Assembly (NCBI RefSeq): GCF_000702305.1
Contig: NZ_JNLC01000015.1
Span: forward strand, 172,001 to 236,000
Direction: 5' to 3'
From: Allobosea sp. 117
GTDB lineage: Bacteria > Pseudomonadota > Alphaproteobacteria > Rhizobiales > Xanthobacteraceae
Length of the DNA: 64,000 nt
Shown here: positions 55,365 through 64,000 of the stretch, in pieces
Position numbering within the stretch: the first letter of the stretch is position 1
How the letters are laid out: the number at the start of each line of letters is the position of its first letter
Notes under the pieces: model-generated
The model's input: only the letters and a program-made list of their open reading frames with translations
Databases searched by the model: none
Told to the model about the DNA's origin: nothing
Made by a program: the position numbers and the translations under genes

Positions 55365-55772
55365 ATGGCGGCGGGGCTCGACCATATCGGCTTCACCGTC
55401 GCCGATTTCGCGCGCTCGCTCGCCTTCTATCGCGCCGCCCTCGCCCCGCTCGGACTTTCCGTGGTGATGGAGGTCTCGCCGGAGGAGACCGGCGGCACCG
55501 CCCATGCCGGCTTCGGCGCCGGCTTCAAGCCGTTCTTCTGGATCGGCACCGGCGGCGTGCCGACCGGGCATGTGCACGTGGCCTTCGCCGCCGACAGCCG
55601 GGCCATGGTCGACGCCTTCTACGCCGCCGCGATTGCGGCCGGGGCGCGCGACAACGGTCCGCCGGGTGTGCGTACGCATTATCACCCGAACTATTATGGG
55701 GCCTTCGTGCTCGACCCCGACGGCCACAACATCGAGGCGGTGTGCCACACGCCGCCGGACAAGGCGGCCTGA
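55365..55772 (+). CDS. Glyoxalase/VOC-family protein
   Basis: This 135-residue single-domain VOC protein starts GLDHIGFTVADFARSLAFYRAALAPLG and ends VLDPDGHNIEAVCH; His, Glu and paired metal ligands are in place. VOC enzymes include glyoxalases, dioxygenases and antibiotic-binding proteins. Tightly linked to rlmN and the next membrane protein gene. Confidence 0.87.
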   Translation: MAAGLDHIGFTVADFARSLAFYRAALAPLGLSVVMEVSPEETGGTAHAGFGAGFKPFFWIGTGGVPTGHVHVAFAADSRAMVDAFYAAAIAAGARDNGPPGVRTHYHPNYYGAFVLDPDGHNIEAVCHTPPDKAA

Positions 55773-55773
55773 C

Positions 55774-56310
55774 ATGGACGCGCTGCTGCGCCTGCTGCTG
55801 CGCTTCCTCGTGGTGCCGCTCGGCTATATCGCCGGCATGCTGGCGACCATGGTGGTGGTCGTGGTCGGCTACTGGCAGCTCGGCGAGTTGCTCTCCAACG
55901 TCACCGAGATGGAGCTGTTCGCCGTCATGGAGGCGCTGCTCATGGCCTCGCTGGCGCTCGCCGCGCTGGTGACGACCATGTGGCTGGTCGCCACCATCGG
56001 CATATTGTTCGCCGAGGCCTTCGCCATCCGCGCCTGGCTCTACCACACGGCGAACGGGGCGATCTCCGCCTTCGTCGGCGCGCAGCTCTTCACGCCGGAC
56101 GCCGGCGACACGCTGCTGTTCGACGGCGACCTCTACATCCTCGCGGCCGGGCTGGCGGGCGGTCTCGCCTATTGGGCGGTCGCCGGCTGGAGCGCCGGCT
56201 TCTGGAAGCCGGTCTGGCCCGCGCCGCAACCCGCGCTGCCGCCGGCTCCCACCGCTTCCGCGCTGCCGCCTCCCGCCCCGCCATCCGCGCCACAGCCGCC
56301 GGCGCCCTGA
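55774..56310 (+). CDS. Hypothetical membrane protein with Pro/Ala-rich tail
   Basis: This 178-residue protein has four predicted helices (VVPLGYIAGMLATMVVVVVG, VMEALLMASLALAALV, WLVATIGILFAEAFAI, ILAAGLAGGLAYWAVAGW), then a 35-residue Pro/Ala tail. I do not recognise the family. It overlaps no other gene and follows the VOC gene by 1 base (TGACATG), so it is part of the rlmN transcript. The ATG at 55774 is the first codon after the VOC stop. Confidence 0.75.
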   Translation: MDALLRLLLRFLVVPLGYIAGMLATMVVVVVGYWQLGELLSNVTEMELFAVMEALLMASLALAALVTTMWLVATIGILFAEAFAIRAWLYHTANGAISAFVGAQLFTPDAGDTLLFDGDLYILAAGLAGGLAYWAVAGWSAGFWKPVWPAPQPALPPAPTASALPPPAPPSAPQPPAP

Positions 56311-56333
56311 GAGGCCGACGGGTTTCTGCATAC

Positions 56334-56361
56334 TTGCGCGGCGCGCGCGCCTGCCTATAGT
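56334..56361 (+). promoter_or_regulatory. Predicted sigma-70-type promoter of argG
   Basis: TTGCGC (56334-56339), 16 bases, TATAGT (56356-56361). The start near 56368 leaves a leader of about 40 bases and shows why the in-frame GTG at 56364 is not the argG start. Confidence 0.5.
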
Positions 56362-56408
56362 CCGTGCGCTTTCAAGCCCTTGCTTCTCTTCTCGCGGAAT
56401 CCTTCGAC

Positions 56409-57632
56409 ATGGCTGACGTCAAGCGCGTGGTCCTCGCCTATTCGGGCGGTCTCGACACCTCGGTGATCCTCAAATGGCTGCAGACCACCTATGGCTGCGA
56501 GGTGGTGACCTTCACCGCCGATCTCGGCCAGGGCGAGGAGCTGGAACCGGCGCGCAAGAAGGCGGAGCTGCTGGGCATCAAGCCCGAGCACATCTTCATC
56601 GAGGACGTGCGCGAGGAGTTCGTCTCCGAATACGTGTTCCCGATGTTCCGGGCCAACGCGCTCTATGAGGGGCTGTATCTGCTCGGCACTTCGATCGCTC
56701 GCCCGCTGATCGCCAAGAAGCAGATCGAGATCGCCCGCAAGGTGGGCGCCGACGCGGTGGCGCATGGCGCGACCGGCAAGGGCAATGACCAGGTGCGCTT
56801 CGAGCTCAGCTATTACGCGCTGGAGCCGGAGATCAAGGTGATCGCCCCCTGGCGCGAATGGGACCTCACCTCCCGCACCCGGTTGCTGGAATTCGCCGAG
56901 AACCACCAGATCCCGATCGCCAAGGACAAGCGCGGCGAGGCACCCTTCTCGGTCGACGCGAACCTGCTGCACTCCTCTTCCGAGGGCAAGGTGCTGGAGG
57001 ACCCGGCCGAGGAAGCCCCCGAATATGTCTATCAGCGCACCATCTCGCCGGAGGCGGCGCCGGACAAGGCGACCTACATCACCGTCGATTTCGAGAAGGG
57101 CGACGCGGTCGCCATCGATGGCGTGAAGCTCTCCCCGGCGAGCCTGCTGACCAAGCTCAACGAGCTTGGCAAGGCCAACGGCATCGGCCGGCTCGATCTC
57201 GTCGAGAACCGCTTCGTCGGCATGAAGTCGCGGGGTGTTTATGAGACCCCCGGCGGCACCATCCTGCTGCAGGCGCATCGCGGCATCGAGAGCATCACGC
57301 TCGACCGCGGCGCCGCGCATCTGAAGGACGACATCATGCCCCGCTATGCGGAGCTGATCTATTATGGCTTCTGGTTCTCGCCGGAGCGCGAGATGCTGCA
57401 GGCCCTCATCGACAAGAGCCAGGAATTCGTCACCGGGCAGGTGCGGCTCAAGCTCTACAAGGGCAATGTCGAGGTGGTCGGCCGCTCCTCGCCCTATTCG
57501 CTCTACAATCAGGACCTCGTCACCTTCGAGGAAGGCGCGGTCGCCTATGACCACCGCGACGCCGCCGGCTTCATCAAGCTGAACGCGCTGCGCCTGCGCA
57601 CCCTGGCGAGCCGCGACCGCAAGATCGGCTGA
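56409..57632 (+). CDS. argG: Argininosuccinate synthase
   Basis: This 407-residue cytosolic enzyme joins citrulline and aspartate with ATP in arginine synthesis. It begins [19 protein letters not shown], whose PP-loop SGGLDTS binds [16 protein letters not shown] and [16 protein letters not shown]-type blocks follow as in the family. Monocistronic and flanked by convergent genes. Confidence 0.97.
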   Translation: MADVKRVVLAYSGGLDTSVILKWLQTTYGCEVVTFTADLGQGEELEPARKKAELLGIKPEHIFIEDVREEFVSEYVFPMFRANALYEGLYLLGTSIARPLIAKKQIEIARKVGADAVAHGATGKGNDQVRFELSYYALEPEIKVIAPWREWDLTSRTRLLEFAENHQIPIAKDKRGEAPFSVDANLLHSSSEGKVLEDPAEEAPEYVYQRTISPEAAPDKATYITVDFEKGDAVAIDGVKLSPASLLTKLNELGKANGIGRLDLVENRFVGMKSRGVYETPGGTILLQAHRGIESITLDRGAAHLKDDIMPRYAELIYYGFWFSPEREMLQALIDKSQEFVTGQVRLKLYKGNVEVVGRSSPYSLYNQDLVTFEEGAVAYDHRDAAGFIKLNALRLRTLASRDRKIG

Positions 57633-57641
57633 GCGGCGCCG

Positions 57642-58241
57642 TCACCGCGCGGCGCCCAGCTCCCTTCGCATCACGACGCGGTTCGACGAGGGCCGGTCCA
57701 CCGGCGTGAAGCCGCAGGAGCGGAACAGCACCTCCGTGCCGACATGCCGGTCGGTCGAGCCGAGCCTGGTGCCGGCGGTCGGGAAACCCTCGATGGCCAC
57801 CGCTCCAGCCGTCCGCGCGGCATCCACGGCCGCCTCGAGCAGGGCGCGCGCGATGCCGCCGCGCCGCCGGTCGGCGCGCACATAGAAGCAAGGCACCAGC
57901 CAGACGGCATCGTGCTCGGCCGGGGCGGCGGCCTTCAGCGTCGGCGTGTTCACCGCGCGGGCATAGCGCGAGCGCGGCCCGGCGGCCGCCCAGCCGGCCG
58001 GCTCGCCATCGATCCACGCCAGCAGGCCCATCGGCAGGGGCGAAACCGCCGCCAGTGCGCGGAATTTCGCGGCATTCGCCGCCGCGCCACCGGCGTGGAA
58101 CTCCTTCACCGAGATGATGTACCACATGCACCAGCATCCCGCGGTGCCGCGGGTGGTGCCGAACAGCCGTTCGAGAGCCGGCATGTCGGCCGGCGCGAGT
58201 GGACGGATATCGATCACGCCGACGCCCCCGATGCGCGCCAT
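57642..58241 (-). CDS. GNAT-family N-acetyltransferase
   Basis: This 199-residue protein has the acetyl-CoA-binding block VRADRRRGGIARALLEAAVDAARTAGA and an N-terminal GCWCMWYI segment typical of a Rhizobiales GNAT subgroup. The start is at the GTG/ATG region near 58241; ATG is used. Substrate unknown. Convergent with argG. Confidence 0.85.
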   Translation of the reverse strand: MARIGGVGVIDIRPLAPADMPALERLFGTTRGTAGCWCMWYIISVKEFHAGGAAANAAKFRALAAVSPLPMGLLAWIDGEPAGWAAAGPRSRYARAVNTPTLKAAAPAEHDAVWLVPCFYVRADRRRGGIARALLEAAVDAARTAGAVAIEGFPTAGTRLGSTDRHVGTEVLFRSCGFTPVDRPSSNRVVMRRELGAAR

Positions 58242-58309
58242 CTCCCTGGCCGAAGCTTACGGCAGGCCGGGCGGGTCGGGCAGGTAGTCCGGCAAGGTTC
58301 GCCGTCCCG

Positions 58310-58804
58310 TCAGTCCAGCGGCACCTTCCGGTTCTCGCCGAGATCGGCGGTGGTGCCGCGCAGCCGTGCGGCCGCCATCCTGAGCGCCACCACGATCGAG
58401 CTCGCCGGGCCGTCCCAATATTCCGCGCGCTCGGGCAGGAAGCGCACCACGCAGATGTTGGGATCGTCCTTGCCGGCCGGCCAATAGGCTTTGTCCATGT
58501 CGCTCCACAGCTCGGCGATCTTGGCGCGATCGTGCAAGACCTCGGCCTCGCCGGAGACCGACAGGAAGTTGTTGCGGCCCGGATGCGCGAAGGTGAGCGC
58601 CGCCTGCGGGTCGCGCTGCAGTTCCTCGTCCTTGTGGCCGCGCCGATCCGAGAGGAACCAGACGCAGCCCTCCTCGGGCGAGGGATGAGCGTGCATCGGC
58701 CGCCCGCGCAGCGTCTCGCCCTCGCGCGTCACCAGCATGCAGACGCGGATGTCGTCCATCATCTCCCAGACCCGGTCGGTCTCGGCCGTGCGTATGGTGT
58801 CCAT
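58310..58804 (-). CDS. Pyridoxamine 5'-phosphate oxidase-like (general stress FMN-binding) protein
   Basis: This 164-residue split-barrel flavin protein has WEMMDDIRVCMLVTREGETLRGRPMHA and VWFLSDRRGHKDEEL, then LTFAHPGRNNFLSVSGEAE, as in the GSP26-like stress proteins. It starts at the ATG at 58804, preceded by GAGGAGACC. Likely soluble FMN- or F420-type binding; activity not known. Confidence 0.88.
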   Translation of the reverse strand: MDTIRTAETDRVWEMMDDIRVCMLVTREGETLRGRPMHAHPSPEEGCVWFLSDRRGHKDEELQRDPQAALTFAHPGRNNFLSVSGEAEVLHDRAKIAELWSDMDKAYWPAGKDDPNICVVRFLPERAEYWDGPASSIVVALRMAAARLRGTTADLGENRKVPLD

Positions 58805-59006
58805 AGCGGTCTCCTCGGCTGTGTCGCGCGCAAGCGGCCCTTCGTGGTCCCGCGCGCCCTCGCGAAGGGCAACCGCCGCCGGCGGACGGGGTTCCCTCGC
58901 GATCGCGGTTCCCTGCAGGGGAACTCGGCGAGATACGCGCCCGCCCCTATGTCGGGCCGCCGCGCAATCGACTACTCTTCCCGCCCACCCTGCCGAGAGG
59001 TCGCTC

Positions 59007-60122
59007 ATGCCCTGGTCGCTCACCGTCGGTTACGTCTATGGGACGGCGGTCCGCATCCACGTCACCTTCCTATTGTTCCTCATCTGGATCTGGGCGGCCT
59101 ATTACCAGCAGGGCGGCGCCGGCGCGGCGTGGGAAGGCGTCGCCTTCGTGGCGCTGTTGTTCCTCTGCGTGCTGCTGCACGAGTTCGGCCATATCTTCGC
59201 GGCGCGCCGCTATGGCGTGAAGACGCCGGAGGTGACGCTCTGGCCGTTCGGCGGCATAGCGAGCCTGGAGCGCATCCCCGAGAAGCCCTCCGAGGAGCTC
59301 GTCGTCGCCATCGCCGGGCCGGCGGTGAACGTCGTCATCGCGCTGGTGCTGATCGCCATCCTCGGCGGCACCACCGGCGTCGAGCACCTGCAGGACATCG
59401 AGAACCCGCAGGTCGGGCTGCTGGCGAAGCTCGCCGGCGCCAACATCTTCCTCGTGGTGTTCAACCTCATCCCCGCCTTCCCGATGGATGGCGGGCGGGT
59501 GCTGCGCGCGCTGCTCGCCATGCGGATGGGCCATGCGCAGGCCACCCAGACCGCCGCCTCGATCGGACAGGCGCTCGCCATCGGCCTCGGCTTCCTCGGC
59601 ATCTTCGGCAATCCGATGCTGATCATCATCGCGGTCTTCGTCTTCCTCGCCGCCGGCGGCGAGGCCGGCCACGCGCAGATGACGCAGGCGGCGCGCGGCG
59701 TGCTGGTGCAGGACGCGATGATCACGAAATTCGAGACACTGGGCCCGCAGTCGAGCGTGGGCGACGCCGCCGAGGCGCTGATCCGCACCACCCAGAAGGA
59801 ATTCCCCATCGTCGACGGCGCCGGCCATCTGCGCGGCGTGCTCACCCGTGACGCGATGATCCGCGCGCTGCAGGCGAGCGGGCCGGAATCCTCCGTCATC
59901 GACGCGATGCAGGCCGATATCCCGACTGTGCCGGCGCGCTCGCCGCTGGATGGCGCGCTGCGCACGCTCACCGCCTCGCGGGCGCCAGTGCTCGGCGCGC
60001 TGGATGCCGGCGGCCGGCTGGTGGGGCTGCTCTCGCCGGAGAACATCGGCGAGATGATGATGCTGCGCGCCGCCCGGCCGGAAGGGCGCTTCGGCCCGTG
60101 GGGCCGCCGCCCGGCGGCGTGA
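59007..60122 (+). CDS. Site-2 protease family zinc metalloprotease with CBS domains
   Basis: This 371-residue intramembrane M50 protease has six helices, HEFGH (58-62) and a third ligand in NLIPAFPMDGGR. Two CBS domains in residues about 225-355 sense nucleotides (VQDAMITKFETLGPQSSV and VIDAMQADIPTVPARSPL). It belongs to the SpoIVFB-like group with C-terminal CBS. It starts at MPWSLTVGYVYG (59007) with GAGAGG upstream. Substrate unknown. Confidence 0.9.
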   Translation: MPWSLTVGYVYGTAVRIHVTFLLFLIWIWAAYYQQGGAGAAWEGVAFVALLFLCVLLHEFGHIFAARRYGVKTPEVTLWPFGGIASLERIPEKPSEELVVAIAGPAVNVVIALVLIAILGGTTGVEHLQDIENPQVGLLAKLAGANIFLVVFNLIPAFPMDGGRVLRALLAMRMGHAQATQTAASIGQALAIGLGFLGIFGNPMLIIIAVFVFLAAGGEAGHAQMTQAARGVLVQDAMITKFETLGPQSSVGDAAEALIRTTQKEFPIVDGAGHLRGVLTRDAMIRALQASGPESSVIDAMQADIPTVPARSPLDGALRTLTASRAPVLGALDAGGRLVGLLSPENIGEMMMLRAARPEGRFGPWGRRPAA

Positions 60123-60223
60123 GCGGCGGGCTCCTCGCTCGTCTTCGCGCCGGCGATCCTACGCATCCCGGTGTTGTGCAGCCCCGGCCGCGTGCGATAT
60201 TTTCGCGGAAGCTGGAGGCTACG

Positions 60224-60451
60224 ATGGCGAACGAAGCCCTCATCGTGCAGTTGCTGGAATGGATCGGCGAACAGCCCCGCTCCTATGCGGAGACGCAGGA
60301 AGCCTGGCGCACCAGTTGTCCGAGGCTCACCATCTGGGAGGACGCGATCAGCGAAGGCCTGATCGAGCGCGTCCCCCGCGGCCGGCTGGTCGACGCGGAA
60401 GTGCGGGTCACCCGCGCCGGCCGGGCGGTCGTTGAGGCCGCGCACGTCTGA
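60224..60451 (+). CDS. Small winged-helix-like hypothetical protein (75 aa)
   Basis: The 75-residue product has LIVQLLEWIGEQPRSYAETQEAWRTSCPRLTIWEDAISEGLIERVP: a helix-turn-helix-like pattern found in a small rhizobial family without a named function. TGGAGGCTACG precedes the ATG. Possibly a DNA-binding protein (inference). Confidence 0.65.
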   Translation: MANEALIVQLLEWIGEQPRSYAETQEAWRTSCPRLTIWEDAISEGLIERVPRGRLVDAEVRVTRAGRAVVEAAHV

Positions 60452-60556
60452 ACACGGCCGCTCCGGCGCCACAGGCCTGGTGCTGGTCCTCGGCGCGCCC
60501 GACGCCGCTGATCGGCGCGCCGGTCATCTCTCGCCGCGGAACATCGGCAAAGCGCA

Positions 60557-60886
<330 letters not shown>

Positions 60887-60983
60887 TTAGGGAACATTGC
60901 CGGCGACCCGCCGTTGGTTTCCTTCGACCGGCTGGGCCGGTCGGGTGAAACCGTACGGCATCATCGCAATGGAGGAGGTTTCC

Positions 60984-61241
60984 ATGAAGGGGGAACAGGC
61001 TTCCCACGATCAGGCGCAGGAGCAGGCTTCGGTGCGGCTGCAATACTGGCCGCCCTCGCACAGCGTGAACGCGCCCGATCCCTGGCCCGACAGCTTCGAG
61101 TTCGACAGCCTCGACGATGCGGTCGCCTTCGCCATGACGCAGGCGCCGGCCGGCCGGGAGGTAGCCTGGCTGCGCACGGCGGATGGCGAGGTGCTCAAAT
61201 ATCCGCAGATCCAGCGGCTCTGGGCGACCCGGCATTCCTGA
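60984..61241 (+). CDS. Small hypothetical protein (85 aa)
   Basis: The 85-residue protein has VRLQYWPPSHSVNAPDPWPDSFEFDSLDDAVAFAM and a C-terminal GREVAWLRTADGEVLKYPQI, which resembles other rhizobial small proteins without assigned role. GGAGGA stands 10 bases before the ATG; an in-frame ATG at 60969 is an alternative. Probably soluble. Confidence 0.65.
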   Translation: MKGEQASHDQAQEQASVRLQYWPPSHSVNAPDPWPDSFEFDSLDDAVAFAMTQAPAGREVAWLRTADGEVLKYPQIQRLWATRHS

Positions 61242-61278
61242 GCCCGCGCCCAGCGAGGGCGACGGAAGACCGTCGCCG

Positions 61279-61306
61279 TTGCCTTGGCGGGCATTCTGAG
61301 TATATT
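61279..61306 (+). promoter_or_regulatory. Predicted sigma-70-type promoter of typA
   Basis: TTGCCT (61279-61284), 16 bases, TATATT (61301-61306), with the same -10 as the carD promoter. The start near 61313 puts the leader hairpin at the very 5' end of the typA message. A hairpin GGCGACGG/CCGTCGCC (61258-61277) just upstream may end the preceding transcript. Confidence 0.5.
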
Positions 61307-61324
61307 GCGCCGCAAAATTCTGGC

Positions 61325-61356
61325 GCGGGTCCGAATTGCGTTCGGGCCCGCTTTTT
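61325..61356 (+). terminator. Terminator-like hairpin in the typA leader (possible attenuator)
   Basis: An 11-bp stem GCGGGTCCGAA (61325-61335) / TTCGGGCCCGC (61341-61351), with one U-G pair and a 5-base loop, followed by TTTTT (61352-61356). It ends 10 bases before the typA ATG and would stop a transcript from the predicted typA promoter unless overridden. Confidence 0.6.
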
Positions 61357-61366
61357 GGTGTTTCAT

Positions 61367-63196
<1,830 letters not shown>

Positions 63197-63212
63197 CCGC
63201 CGCCCTCCTTTC

Positions 63213-63238
63213 CCGTGCACGGGTCCGCCTGTGCACGG
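63213..63238 (+). terminator. Possible weak terminator after typA
   Basis: Inverted repeat CCGTGCAC (63213-63220) / GTGCACGG (63231-63238), 17 bases past the typA stop, without a U-tract. Confidence 0.35.
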
Positions 63239-63397
63239 ATCGGTGCTTCACCCTGAGCCGTCAGGTAAATCCCGGGCGGGGCGCGGCCGGTGGTCGCGCC
63301 GCCATGCGTGGCGAAACGGTCACGTCGGCGTGGATCGCGGCGCAATCGCGCAACTAGGCTCTTGATCAAGGCGAGCGGTTTTGCTCCCATTCGTGCG

Positions 63398-63907
63398 ATG
63401 AGCACGCTCCTGATCGAGACCCGCCGGGCTCGCCCGGACGATGCGGCGGAAATCGCCGAGATCCACGATGCCGCCTGGCGGGCGGCTTACCGGGGACTGA
63501 TCCCGGGCGCCGATCTGGAGAAGATGATCAACCGCCGCGGTCCGGCCTGGTGGCAATCCGCGCTCGGGCGCGGTTCGCGCGTCCTGGTTCTCACCCTCGG
63601 CGACGCGGTGGCCGGCTACGCCAATTTCGGCCGCAACCGCGCCCGCAGCCTGCCTTTCGAGGGCGAGATCTACGAGATCTATCTGCGGCCGGAATATCAG
63701 GGCCTCGGCTTCGGCCGCCGGCTGTTCACCGACGCCCGCAAGGAGCTGGTCAATGCCGGCTTCGAGGGGCTCGCGGTGTGGGCGCTGGCCGACAACGAGC
63801 CGGCGCTCGGCTTCTACCGCGCGCTCGGCGGCCAGGCCGTCGCCCGCTCCTCCGAGACCTTCGGCGGCCGCACGCTGGAGAAGGTCGCCTTCGGCTGGAA
63901 CGGCTGA
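63398..63907 (+). CDS. GNAT-family N-acetyltransferase (RimI-like)
   Basis: This 169-residue acetyltransferase has a GNAT core: TRRARPDDAAEIAEIHDAAWRAAYRGLIP, then the CoA-binding YLRPEYQGLGFGRRLFTDARKEL and NEPALGFYRALGG. The substrate could be a protein N-terminus or a small amine. It starts at the ATG at 63398; the longer frame upstream is not conserved. Confidence 0.88.
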   Translation: MSTLLIETRRARPDDAAEIAEIHDAAWRAAYRGLIPGADLEKMINRRGPAWWQSALGRGSRVLVLTLGDAVAGYANFGRNRARSLPFEGEIYEIYLRPEYQGLGFGRRLFTDARKELVNAGFEGLAVWALADNEPALGFYRALGGQAVARSSETFGGRTLEKVAFGWNG

Positions 63908-63954
63908 GGCGAGGTCGCGGCCGGGGCATCCGGCAGCCCTTTCCGACCCCATCC

Positions 63955-64000
63955 ATGAACCGGCCCGGCGACGCCATGCACACCGTGCTGTCCCGCCGAG
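63955..64000 (+). CDS. Start of a further gene, cut by the window end
   Basis: An open frame begins at the ATG at 63955 (or 63976) and runs off the window after 15 codons (MNRPGDAMHTVLSRR). Too short to identify, and no strong ribosome site is seen. Confidence 0.25.
   Translation, partial: MNRPGDAMHTVLSRR

Noticed and set aside
56364-56408. Upstream GTG start for argG
   Set aside because: It lies before the predicted transcript start, and the added residues are not part of the family's N-terminus.

Overview
The window is about 64 kb of very GC-rich alphaproteobacterial chromosome. The gene complement points to Hyphomicrobiales (Rhizobiales), most likely a Xanthobacteraceae/Ancylobacter-Starkeya-like organism. 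The markers are a eukaryotic-type glutamine synthetase GlnII with a divergent GstI-like gene, a helicase-S4-FdxA-CarD block, a DUF982 gene, an XapX protein, and a two-hairpin RIME-like intergenic element. The genus is an inference from content, not from a search.

Layout. 1-10.3 kb is housekeeping: the 3' end of a Suv3-like helicase, an S4 protein, fdxA, carD, a metallophosphoesterase, an M48 lipoprotein with a secreted nuclease, tRNA-Arg(CCU), a succinate dehydrogenase assembly factor and htpX. 10.4-12.3 kb holds the nitrogen-regulated gstI/glnII pair with a clear sigma-54 promoter. At 12.38 kb a tRNA-Thr(CGU) is followed directly by a decayed integrase. From there to about 25 kb the DNA looks like an old, eroding island: it has three pseudogenes or remnants (integrase, TauE-like permease, EPTP-repeat fragment) around an intact catabolic module. 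That module is a four-gene minus-strand operon (fumarylacetoacetate-hydrolase family, GntR, polysaccharide-deacetylase family, FMN reductase) facing a plus-strand operon (NMT1-type ABC importer, homoprotocatechuate-2,3-dioxygenase-like enzyme, CMD protein).

25-34 kb is a complete acetoin/2,3-butanediol system. AcoR and two tandem palindromes lie upstream of a sigma-54 promoter that drives acoX-acoA-acoB-acoC, an SDR acetoin reductase, an AhpD-like protein with a full E/CxxC/H centre, and a butanediol dehydrogenase beyond a RIME-like element. No E3 (lipoamide dehydrogenase) gene is present. 34-41 kb is an accessory minus-strand cluster (MFS exporter with a C-terminal monooxygenase-like domain, DoxX, Tat-exported amidohydrolase with a Cys/His tail, DUF1275, isochorismatase-like hydrolase, XapX) with a divergent LysR.

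41-64 kb returns to core genes: a BI-1/YbhL membrane protein with a structured leader, an ABC exporter with FtsX-type permease next to an SGNH esterase, aldo/keto reductase, dapF-mtaB-ftsY-yciB, rlmN, argG, a site-2 protease with CBS domains, several small unknown proteins, and typA with a terminator-like hairpin in its leader. Most long open frames antisense to these genes are GC-driven shadows and are omitted. No CRISPR array, rRNA or intact transposon was seen.
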